A stretch of 12,685 bases of DNA. It comes from Lachnospiraceae bacterium UBA7784 (lineage in GTDB: Bacteria; Bacillota; Clostridia; Lachnospirales; Lachnospiraceae). A program made the translations under genes and the position numbers. The notes beneath the pieces are model-generated. The model ran no database searches, had not been told where the DNA came from, and saw only the letters and a list, made by a program, of their open reading frames with translations. Location of the stretch: the NCBI GenBank assembly GCA_002480925.1, contig DLDA01000003.1, positions 7,464 through 20,148 on the forward strand, written 5' to 3'. The first letter of the stretch is position 1. Each line of letters begins with the position of its first letter. Below are positions 6,336 to 12,685 of the stretch, one piece after another.

Positions 6336-7631
6336 ATGGCACAATACGTCATGAAGGGCGGAAATCCGCTCCACGGATCTGTAGATATATCAGGCGCAAA
6401 GAATGCTGCACTGGCCATCATTGCTGCTGCTATTATGGCAGATGAACCGGTGACGGTGAACAATCTGCCGGATGTTAATGATGTCCGGGTCATGCTTGAG
6501 GCAATAAGGGAGATAGGAGCAGGAGTCGACAGGAAGGACAAGCATACTGTAGTGATAGAGGGCAGCACGATCAATGCCCTGATTGTCGACTATGAGTATA
6601 TCAAGAAGATAAGAGCATCATACTATCTTCTGGGATCTCTTCTAGGCAAGTATAAAAGGGCTGAGGTTGCCATGCCGGGAGGCTGTGCTATCGGCGCAAG
6701 ACCTATGGATCTCCATGAGAAGGGCTTTCGTGCCCTTGGAGCTGAGGTGGATGAGGGCTATGGCCTTATCTCAGCCAGGGCAAAGGAGCTTTGTGGAGCC
6801 CATATCTATCTTGACAAGGTTTCTGTCGGCGCAACTATAAATATCATGATGGCAGCAGTCCTTGCTGAGGGAAAGACTACGATAGAAAATGCAGCCAAGG
6901 AGCCGCATGTGGTCGATGTAGCTAATTTCCTTAACAGCATGGGAGCCAATGTGAAGGGAGCCGGGACTGATATGATCAGGATCACAGGTGTGAAGAGCCT
7001 TCATGGCACCGAATACTCTGTTATTCCTGATCAGATAGAGGCAGGCACCTTTATGTATGCGGCTGCCGCTACCCACGGTGAGGTGACAGTGAGGAACGTG
7101 ATCCCCAAGCATCTTGAGGCTACGACAGCCAAGCTTCTTGAGGCAGGCTGCAGGATAGCAGAGGGAGATGATGCTGTGACTGTTTCTGCAAGGGATATCA
7201 CCCTTCTTCCTACTCAGGTCACCACACTTCCATATCCTGGATTTCCTACCGATATGCAGCCTCAGATGACTGCTGTATTAGGCCTCGCAGATGGAGTGAG
7301 CACGGTTACAGAGAGCATCTTTGACAACAGGTTCAAGTACGTTGCAGAGCTTATCCGTATGGGAGCCTCTATCCGTGTCGAGAGCAATATAGCCATTATT
7401 ACAGGAGTGGATCATTATACCGGAGCCCATGTATCGGCACCTGATCTGAGAGCAGGTGCAGCTCTTGTGATAGCAGGACTTGCAGCAGACGGGATCACCA
7501 CTATAGATGATATTCATTTCGTGGAGAGGGGCTATGAGGATTTCACTGAAAAGCTCCGCGGCATAGGTGCAGAGATCGAGCGTGTTGACAACGAAAGAGA
7601 TCTGCGGAAATTCATGTTTCAGGTGTCATAA
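6336..7631 (+). CDS. murA: UDP-N-acetylglucosamine 1-carboxyvinyltransferase
   Basis: This enzyme transfers enolpyruvate from PEP to UDP-GlcNAc, the first committed step of peptidoglycan precursor synthesis in the cytoplasm. The 431-aa length is normal for the family. Lys22 lies in SGAKNAAL. The catalytic Cys117 is in PGGCAIGARPMDLH (114-127), and this Cys is the residue fosfomycin alkylates in the family. PGFPTDMQPQ (301-310) holds the catalytic Asp306, and ERGYE holds Arg398. The start is supported by AGGAAG 5 nt upstream (6325-6330) and the conserved N-terminus. The stop TAA shares a base with the next gene's ATG (TAATG), so it is probably translated with three glycosyltransferases. Firmicutes often carry two MurA paralogues; this window cannot tell which one this is. 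Confidence 0.97.
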   Translation: MAQYVMKGGNPLHGSVDISGAKNAALAIIAAAIMADEPVTVNNLPDVNDVRVMLEAIREIGAGVDRKDKHTVVIEGSTINALIVDYEYIKKIRASYYLLGSLLGKYKRAEVAMPGGCAIGARPMDLHEKGFRALGAEVDEGYGLISARAKELCGAHIYLDKVSVGATINIMMAAVLAEGKTTIENAAKEPHVVDVANFLNSMGANVKGAGTDMIRITGVKSLHGTEYSVIPDQIEAGTFMYAAAATHGEVTVRNVIPKHLEATTAKLLEAGCRIAEGDDAVTVSARDITLLPTQVTTLPYPGFPTDMQPQMTAVLGLADGVSTVTESIFDNRFKYVAELIRMGASIRVESNIAIITGVDHYTGAHVSAPDLRAGAALVIAGLAADGITTIDDIHFVERGYEDFTEKLRGIGAEIERVDNERDLRKFMFQVS

Positions 7632-8803
7632 TGAGGATAGGATATCTCGACTGGAAATGTTTTAACGGAGCAGATACCAAGAGGGAAATGGAAAAGCAGG
7701 GCCATTGTGTCCTGCCTTTTTTTCGTGAGGGATATAATGAGCCGGTTTCAGAAGGATTTGTGGAATATTTTCTGTCATTCGTGAAGGAAAAGGGAGTGGA
7801 TCTGATCTTTTCATACAACTTTTTCCCTCCACTGGCAGAGGGAGCCCATCAGGCAGGGATACCATATATATCTGTGGTTTATGACAATCCCTATGTCTAT
7901 CTCTACTCATATACAGTCATGTACGATACCAACCGGATCTATCTGTTTGATTCAGACTGGGTGAGGGAGATGAACGCCGGTGGACTGTCAAATATTTTCT
8001 ATACTGTGCTTCCGGGTGATTTGAAGGAAAATACGCCGGATGCAGGAAAGTACGCCTGTGATATATCCTTCATAGGTGCCCTCTATAACGAGGAGCATGA
8101 TTTTTATTCGAGGATGGAGCCCGGGCTTTCTCCTTATATGAAGGGCTATCTGAATGGACTTATGAGCTCGCAGCATCTGATATATGGAGAGGATCTGATA
8201 AAGGATGCGCTGACTCCGGATGTGCTGGGTGAGCTTTATAAGGCCCTGCCGCTTGAAAAGGAAAGGACCTGTGCCGAGCCGGATTACTACAGATTCTTGA
8301 AATATGTGATAGACAGGAGGCTTACAAGTATTGAAAGGATCAAGTATCTGGCCCTGCTTGGGGAGAAATTCGGCAGGGAAAACAGCATAGATCTCTATAC
8401 CCTTGATCCGGATTACAGGATAGCTGGTATAAGAAACAGAGGAATAGCAGAGTATGAAACAGTAATGCCACGTGTCTTTGCAGAAAGCCGTATAAATCTA
8501 AACGTCACCCTGAGGAGCATAAGCTCAGGTATTCCGCAGAGGTGCATTGATATAATGTCAAACGGAGGATTCCTTCTGTCCAACTATCAGAGTGATTTCT
8601 TCCTTGATACTCTGACTGAGGACGGGTCGGCTGCCTTTGTACAGGGAGAGGATATCGAATGCTATTCAGAGGAGGGAGAGCTCGTTGAAAAGACGGCATA
8701 TTATCTTTCTCATGAGGAAGAGAGAAAGCGGATCGCACTTAACGGATATCAGAAGGTAAAGAAGTACTATTCCCTTGAGAAGTTTCTTAAGAGGATACTC
8801 TGA
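7631..8803 (+). CDS. Glycosyltransferase 1 of 3 (DUF3880/CgeB-like, GT-B type)
   Basis: This 390-aa soluble protein has no signal peptide or membrane segment. The N-terminal half resembles DUF3880, with DLIFSYNFFP (57-66), a PYISVVYDNP block (78-87), NRIYLFD (101-107) and DISFIGALY (144-152). The C-terminal half resembles the Glyco_trans_1_2 domain of CgeB-like enzymes, with ESRINLNVT (285-293), GIPQRCIDIMSNGGFLLSNYQ (300-320) and YYLSHEEER (357-365). It should transfer a sugar from a nucleotide-activated donor, but donor and acceptor are not readable. It differs from the third paralogue in lacking the YLPLGVD linker; here the stretch reads VLPGDLKEN. The start shares a base with the murA stop, with a weak AGGTG 5 nt upstream, which implies translational coupling. 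Confidence 0.82.
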   Translation: MRIGYLDWKCFNGADTKREMEKQGHCVLPFFREGYNEPVSEGFVEYFLSFVKEKGVDLIFSYNFFPPLAEGAHQAGIPYISVVYDNPYVYLYSYTVMYDTNRIYLFDSDWVREMNAGGLSNIFYTVLPGDLKENTPDAGKYACDISFIGALYNEEHDFYSRMEPGLSPYMKGYLNGLMSSQHLIYGEDLIKDALTPDVLGELYKALPLEKERTCAEPDYYRFLKYVIDRRLTSIERIKYLALLGEKFGRENSIDLYTLDPDYRIAGIRNRGIAEYETVMPRVFAESRINLNVTLRSISSGIPQRCIDIMSNGGFLLSNYQSDFFLDTLTEDGSAAFVQGEDIECYSEEGELVEKTAYYLSHEEERKRIALNGYQKVKKYYSLEKFLKRIL

Positions 8804-8819
8804 AGGAGATGGAGCAGAA

Positions 8820-9992
8820 ATGAAGGTACTTTTCTATAGATACAAAAGCATACTAGAGCCTGATATCATGCGTACTTTCTATGAGTTCGGGCTTAGCGTC
8901 ATAAGATATGAGAGAGAGATAGATGTAAAGGATGACAGTCCGTCTGCTGCCGTGAAGCTTTTTTCGAGATTTCTTATGGATCATCCGGTGGACTTCATTT
9001 TTTCGGTGAATTTCTTCCCGCATGTCTCGGAGGTGGCACAGATATTTCATCTGAGATATGTTTCATGGATAGTGGATTCTCCGGTGCTTGAGCTTTATAC
9101 AAGGATGATAAAGAACAGCGTGAACCGTGTCTTCATTTTTGACAGGGCGCTCTATAACGAGATCCATCCTTTAAACCCCGACTGCGTCTTTCATCTCCAT
9201 CTTGCCGGATCAGTAAATGGAAGGAAAACAGTTCTGTCGCGCAAGCAGCCTGACCTGGAGAGGTTTTACCATCCCGTATCCTTTGTCGGAAGCCTTTATT
9301 CGGAAAAGGATCCGATGACACAGATAAAGGGACTTTCTCCTTACATAGAGGGTTATCTTGAAGGGATAATGAATGTCCAGGAGAGGGTATACGGATATTA
9401 TTTCATAGATGATCTTCTGACAGATGAGGTGGTAGAGGCGATGAAAAAGTCGCTGCCGCTTTATCATATACCGGAGGAAAGCTTCCTTACTGAGAAAAAG
9501 CTTATGTCGCTTTTTTACATTGGAAACCACATAACAGCAATGGAAAGACAGGATACCTTCCGGGCACTTTCCGAGAAGCAGGACACCTATATCTATACAG
9601 GAAGTGATACATCAGGACTGCCCGCTATCCACAACATGGGGCTGGCCAACACTCTGCTTGAGATGCCGCATATCTTTCACGGGTCAAAGATAAATATAAA
9701 CACGACCTCAAAGGCTATAAGGACAGGACTGCCGCTTAGGATCTTTGACATACTAAGCTGCGGGGGCTTTTGCCTGTCAAATTATCAGGATGAGATCGAG
9801 GAGCTTTTCGTCCCTGGCGAGGAGATAGTCACATATTCATCTATCGATGAGCTTACAGAGCTGTGTGCCTATTATCTGGATCATGAAAAGGAAAGACAGG
9901 AGATAGCGGAAGCAGGCTTTCTTCGCCTGTCCCGTGATTATACCTATGAGATCACCATGCAGAAGCTCTTATTTAAGGCATTTAGTAAATGA
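8820..9992 (+). CDS. Glycosyltransferase 2 of 3 (DUF3880/CgeB-like, GT-B type)
   Basis: This is a 390-aa paralogue of its neighbours. It shows DFIFSVNFFP (58-67), YVSWIVDSP (80-88), VNRVFIFD (101-108), VSFVGSLY (153-160), KININTTSKAIRTGLPLR (290-307) and FDILSCGGFCLSNYQ (309-323), with the family-typical Asp where many GT-B enzymes have Glu. LFVPGEEIVTY (329-339) follows. The ATG at 8820 is chosen because AAGGAG (8803-8808) and GGAG (8811-8814) precede it and because MKVLFYRYKS aligns with the N-termini of both paralogues. An ATG at 8775 would overlap the previous gene and add 15 unrelated residues. The gap to the previous gene is 16 bp and the stop overlaps the next start by 4 bp. Substrate unknown. 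Confidence 0.82.
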   Translation: MKVLFYRYKSILEPDIMRTFYEFGLSVIRYEREIDVKDDSPSAAVKLFSRFLMDHPVDFIFSVNFFPHVSEVAQIFHLRYVSWIVDSPVLELYTRMIKNSVNRVFIFDRALYNEIHPLNPDCVFHLHLAGSVNGRKTVLSRKQPDLERFYHPVSFVGSLYSEKDPMTQIKGLSPYIEGYLEGIMNVQERVYGYYFIDDLLTDEVVEAMKKSLPLYHIPEESFLTEKKLMSLFYIGNHITAMERQDTFRALSEKQDTYIYTGSDTSGLPAIHNMGLANTLLEMPHIFHGSKININTTSKAIRTGLPLRIFDILSCGGFCLSNYQDEIEELFVPGEEIVTYSSIDELTELCAYYLDHEKERQEIAEAGFLRLSRDYTYEITMQKLLFKAFSK

Positions 9993-11164
9993 AAAAAATA
10001 CTGTGTTACCGCTGGAAGGCCTATAATTATCCTGACGTGATAGAGGCCTTCCGCGCAAACGGCTATGAGGTCAGCCAGATCAGCCAGAAGCTATTAAGCT
10101 ATGAGGTAAATGAGGCCTTTGCTGAAAAGCTCAGGGCGCTTATAAGAAGCGGAGAATATGAATTTGTCTTCTCGATCAATTTTTTCCCTGTTATTTCAGA
10201 TCTGTGCGAGGAGGAGGGGATACTCTATGTCTCATACAGCTGCGACGCCCCTCTTATATCTATGTATCATCAGTCAGTATTCAATTCCGTAAACAGGATC
10301 TTCCTGTTCGATGTGGATTCTGTCGGCAGGTTTCGTGCCTTTGGAGCAGAAAATATAGAATATCTCCCTCTTGGTGTTGATACGAAAAGACTGTCTCGTC
10401 AGCTTTCATATCCGTCCCCATTTGATGACTCTCTCACTGAGCTTCTGTCGGATTCGATAAGCTTTGTAGGAAGCCTCTATGAGAAAAATTCCTATGACAG
10501 GATAAGAAAAGACCTGCCGCCTTATCTACAGGGATTCTTTGACTGTGCGATCACTGCCCAGGCCATGAGATTCGGCTCCGAGAACCTGCTTGATGATCTT
10601 ATCACCGATCAGACCGCAGAAAAGATCACAGATATACTGCCTTTTGAAAAGTCTGACCGTTCATTCGCTACTCTTCCCTTTGTATTCGAGACCACATCTC
10701 TTGGCTTCAAGGCGGCTTCAGTCCAGAGAAAAACAGAGCTAAAGCAGCTTTCGATAGGACAGAGCGTGCTTATTTATACAGAAAGCGATACCTCGGATAT
10801 GATCTCGGTGACAAATATGGGCGGGGTGGACTACAGGGTCATAATGCCATGGGTATTTAAGGAATCAGCTGTCAATACGAATTTTACTATTCCGAATATA
10901 AGGACCGGAATACCGCTTCGGGTCTGGGATGTGCTTGGAGCCGGAGGCTTTCTGCTTACCAATCATCAGAAGGAGATGGATTATTATTTCAGGGATGGAG
11001 AAAATATTGCCTGGTTTGACAGCGAGGAGGAGCTTATAGATAAGGCCTCATACTATCTGTCCCATGAGAAGGAGCGTAAGTCCATAGCCGAAAAGGGGCT
11101 GCTTGCTGTAAAAAATGGCCATAGCTTTAAAGACAGGATAGCTCTACTGCTTAGCAGATTATAG
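9989..11164 (+). CDS. Glycosyltransferase 3 of 3 (DUF3880/CgeB-like, GT-B type)
   Basis: This 391-aa protein is the most canonical DUF3880 member of the three. It has EFVFSINFFP (58-67), YVSYSCDAPL (80-89), VNRIFLFD (101-108), the linker YLPLGVDTKRL (125-135), ISFVGSLYEK (157-166) and a C-terminal block RTGIPLRVWDVLGAGGFLL (305-323), followed by TNHQKEMDYYF. It begins in an ATGA overlap with the preceding gene and has only a weak AAGG site, so translation is probably coupled. Its last Leu codon and stop overlap the stop of the convergent FliD-like gene. Flagellin or filament glycosylation is a context guess only; capsule or teichoic polymer decoration would fit equally well. Confidence 0.84.
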   Translation: MKKILCYRWKAYNYPDVIEAFRANGYEVSQISQKLLSYEVNEAFAEKLRALIRSGEYEFVFSINFFPVISDLCEEEGILYVSYSCDAPLISMYHQSVFNSVNRIFLFDVDSVGRFRAFGAENIEYLPLGVDTKRLSRQLSYPSPFDDSLTELLSDSISFVGSLYEKNSYDRIRKDLPPYLQGFFDCAITAQAMRFGSENLLDDLITDQTAEKITDILPFEKSDRSFATLPFVFETTSLGFKAASVQRKTELKQLSIGQSVLIYTESDTSDMISVTNMGGVDYRVIMPWVFKESAVNTNFTIPNIRTGIPLRVWDVLGAGGFLLTNHQKEMDYYFRDGENIAWFDSEEELIDKASYYLSHEKERKSIAEKGLLAVKNGHSFKDRIALLLSRL

Positions 11165-12466
11165 GACCATATCTATAAGCATGCCTGAATACGGACTCAG
11201 TGCGTAGACCGCTGGGAAGTTTTTTCCAGCGAAGGGATTCTTGTATTCTATAGTGAGCTTTTTGACATAACGCATGGGATCTGTCGAGGATCTCTCGGCC
11301 TCACGGTGGAGGGCGGACTTGAACAGGTTGATGCTGTGACAGGCACTCTTCCTGCCGGGGCCTGATACAGCCTGCCAGAGGACATCCCTGTCGACAGAAA
11401 GCATTCCGAATTCACCCTTAGAGATCCCGATGGCGGATAGATCGTCCTCAAGAGAAGAGCCGATCTTTCCGACCTCCTTACTGAGGTCCGTATCACTTCC
11501 CTCACCCTTATATTTCTGACCAATGGCAAGCAGGCTGTTGTATGAATCGACCAGATCGTTAACAGAGTCGGAGATCATATCGGTATCTGCCATAAAGCCG
11601 ATCTCGGCAGGATTATCCTTAGCTGTAGGAGCGTGAAGAGTCAGGGCGAAGTTCTGATTGATAGTAAATGTATTGGACAGGGAGTGATGCTTTTCACCAT
11701 TCAGATAGAAGGTCGAGTTGGAGGCCGGCCTTGAGATGCGGCCGATACCCAGCTTATTAAGTTCATTCCAGCTGGCGCCTGAGCTGATATTGAAAAGATA
11801 CTTCTCATTAGCTGAAAGGCCGGTCTGCTTTGATGAGACGATAAGCTGGGCCATACGTCCGAAATCCTTTATTTCGGCATTGAGCCCGGTCTCTGAGGAA
11901 TTTATAAGACGCATGATCTTCTTTTGTATGTCAAGGTTTTTGTCGCCGTCCTTTACATTGTATTGGAACTCATATGAGCCGTTTGTCGTATCGAGGTCAA
12001 AGCTGTAGCTTCCAGGCTCTATATCAGAGCTGTCTTTTATAAGAGGGGCGCCTTCATTGACCTGAGGAGAGGCAAGTTCCACTACATCGACCTTTATGGT
12101 CCGGGTGGTGTCCGTCATCTGATCCTCATCCCCTATATATTCGACCTCTACGGCCTCAGGGTTTGAGGAATAGGCCTTCTTGCGGCCTAGCACCGATTCG
12201 ATCCCCTTGTCGGCGCCACCCATGGAAAGCACGATATTTTCCATATCATGAGCCTTTGCCTTGATGTCGATAGCAAATTCAGCGATCTGAGGAGTATAAT
12301 CTATCTTTACGACCGGAGCGTTCTTATTGGAACGGACCATGCGGTTGTAGACGTCCTTAAGCTCACTCTTTTTATGTGTGTCATATCTGCCTGAGGAGGA
12401 TGCATTGCTGCCTGCATAGGCGGACATAAGATATCCTAGTACGACAGGACTGTTTATAATGGCCAT
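11159..12466 (-). CDS. FliD-like (flagellar cap / hook-associated protein 2-like) protein
   Basis: This 435-aa protein has no signal peptide. The middle and C-terminal parts resemble FliD. There is an IKVDVVELASPQVNEG strand (124-139) like the TVTVTQLA segment. A DTTNGSYEFQYNV block (159-171) leads into a helix-rich section with IVSSKQTG (209-216). FYLNGEKHHSLSNTF (253-267), then ALTLHAP and DTDMISDSVNDLVDSYNSLL (294-313), matches the FliD C-terminal pattern ending in the FVDAYN-type helix. The usual FliD N-terminus (SGLDVDSIV) is missing, so it may be a variant cap protein. I choose the ATG at 12466 because AGGAGG (12480-12475) lies 8 nt before it; the ATG at 12472 would be only 2 nt from it. 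It lies convergent with the glycosyltransferase operon and has its own promoter. Confidence 0.72.
   Translation of the reverse strand: MAIINSPVVLGYLMSAYAGSNASSSGRYDTHKKSELKDVYNRMVRSNKNAPVVKIDYTPQIAEFAIDIKAKAHDMENIVLSMGGADKGIESVLGRKKAYSSNPEAVEVEYIGDEDQMTDTTRTIKVDVVELASPQVNEGAPLIKDSSDIEPGSYSFDLDTTNGSYEFQYNVKDGDKNLDIQKKIMRLINSSETGLNAEIKDFGRMAQLIVSSKQTGLSANEKYLFNISSGASWNELNKLGIGRISRPASNSTFYLNGEKHHSLSNTFTINQNFALTLHAPTAKDNPAEIGFMADTDMISDSVNDLVDSYNSLLAIGQKYKGEGSDTDLSKEVGKIGSSLEDDLSAIGISKGEFGMLSVDRDVLWQAVSGPGRKSACHSINLFKSALHREAERSSTDPMRYVKKLTIEYKNPFAGKNFPAVYALSPYSGMLIDMVL
11210..11231. other. Strong hairpin inside the 3' end of the FliD-like gene
   Basis: CGCTGGGAA and TTTCCAGCG (counting one G-T pair) form a 9-bp stem around a GTTT loop, 46 bp past the third glycosyltransferase stop. 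No T-run follows on either strand, so it is not a standard terminator. It could mark the 3' end of the plus-strand operon transcript. Confidence 0.4.
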
Positions 12467-12510
12467 ATGCATTTCCTCCTTTCGTGGCGGGGATTAGAAT
12501 ATACAGAGAT

Positions 12511-12539
12511 ATTATATCATATTAAGCTGGGGAATGGAA
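12511..12539 (-). promoter_or_regulatory. Probable promoter of the FliD-like gene
   Basis: On the minus strand a perfect TATAAT (12516-12511) carries an extended TG (TGATATAAT). The best -35 at 17 bp spacing is the poor TTCCAT (12539-12534), which lies in the repeat leader. Transcription would start near 12505, giving a short leader before AGGAGG at 12480-12475. No sigma-28-type motif (TAAA...CCGATAA-like) was seen. Confidence 0.65.
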
Positions 12540-12685
12540 GTGGGAAGAGGTGAGAGGTGCGAGGTGTGAGGTACGAGGGCTACTGTTCACACCCCATTTT
12601 ATCCCTAGGATTTCAGATCATCATAACCATATTTTTATCAGGTTCTGCTGACCATATAATATGGGAATGGAAGTGGGAAGAGGTG
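12530..12685. repeat. 133-bp-spaced direct repeat of a 23-bp leader plus heptamers
   Basis: A 23-bp sequence beginning GGGAATGGAAGTGGG and ending AAGAGGTG occurs identically at 12530-12552 and 12663-12685, 133 bp apart. After the first copy come four heptamers (GAGGTGA, GAGGTGC, GAGGTGT, GAGGTAC at 12547-12574) and the inverted 58-bp element. The second copy runs off the window edge, so the composite unit may be tandemly repeated. Confidence 0.85.
12592..12649 (-). repeat. 58-bp dispersed element, copy 2 (inverted)
   Basis: This is the reverse complement of the element at 94-151, with 51 of 58 positions equal. Differences cluster in a 6-bp segment (GGGGTG there, CTAGGG here). It lies between the forward heptamers and the second 23-bp leader, and a 13-bp palindrome CCATATAATATGG (12652-12664) follows it directly. 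It is noncoding. Confidence 0.88.

Noticed and set aside
8775..8819. N-terminal extension of the second glycosyltransferase
   Set aside because: The 15 residues do not align with the paralogues; the ATG at 8820 has GGAG 5 nt upstream.
12481..12540. Sigma-28 flagellar promoter for the FliD-like gene
   Set aside because: No TAAA/CCGATAA-type boxes are present; a sigma-A extended -10 fits better.
94..12649. Composite transposon bounded by the inverted 58-bp copies
   Set aside because: No transposase or integrase lies between them, and the enclosed genes include housekeeping metK and murA; a dispersed intergenic repeat is simpler.

Overview
The window looks like a chromosomal segment of a Clostridia-type Firmicute, most likely a Lachnospiraceae member. 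The evidence is the Gram-positive style Shine-Dalgarno sites, an S-box (SAM-I) riboswitch on metK, a PrsA-like lipoprotein, a BmrCD/TM287-288-type heterodimeric ABC exporter, DUF3880-type glycosyltransferases and a FliD-like protein. Codon use leans on AGG/AGA for Arg and ATA for Ile. Species assignment is inference only.

Layout. Positions 1-272 hold no gene. They contain a GAGGTNN heptamer array, one copy of a dispersed 58-bp element, the metK terminator, a degenerate G-rich heptamer stretch and short reverse-oriented heptamers ending at the metK stop. metK (minus, 273-1454) is preceded by a SAM-I riboswitch whose closing helix P1 runs into the Shine-Dalgarno. A 285-bp divergent control region (1455-1739) separates metK from a plus-strand operon: a PrsA/SurA-like lipoprotein (1740-2789) and two ABC exporter half-transporters (2796-4523 and 4520-6250). 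The two halves carry complementary degenerate and intact catalytic motifs, as in asymmetric heterodimeric exporters. A promoter near 6263-6290 then precedes murA (6336-7631). murA runs with no gap into three tandem paralogous cytoplasmic glycosyltransferases of about 390 aa (7631-8803, 8820-9992, 9989-11164). The last converges with, and overlaps by 6 bp, a minus-strand gene for a FliD-like (flagellar cap/hook-associated protein 2-like) protein (11159-12466). Positions 12467-12685 hold its promoter, a second inverted copy of the 58-bp element, more heptamers and the start of a 133-bp-spaced duplication.

How the parts may work together. metK makes SAM and is probably feedback-controlled by its riboswitch. 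The lipoprotein and exporter form an envelope secretion/efflux unit. murA makes the first committed peptidoglycan precursor from UDP-GlcNAc, and the glycosyltransferases translated behind it probably modify a surface polymer or protein. The neighbouring FliD-like gene makes flagellar or filament glycosylation a reasonable but unproven guess. The points most worth a second look are the SD-sequestering SAM-I riboswitch, the composite heptamer/58-bp repeat family at both ends, the operator-like inverted repeats between metK and the lipoprotein gene, and the murA-linked glycosyltransferase triplet beside an atypical FliD-like gene.
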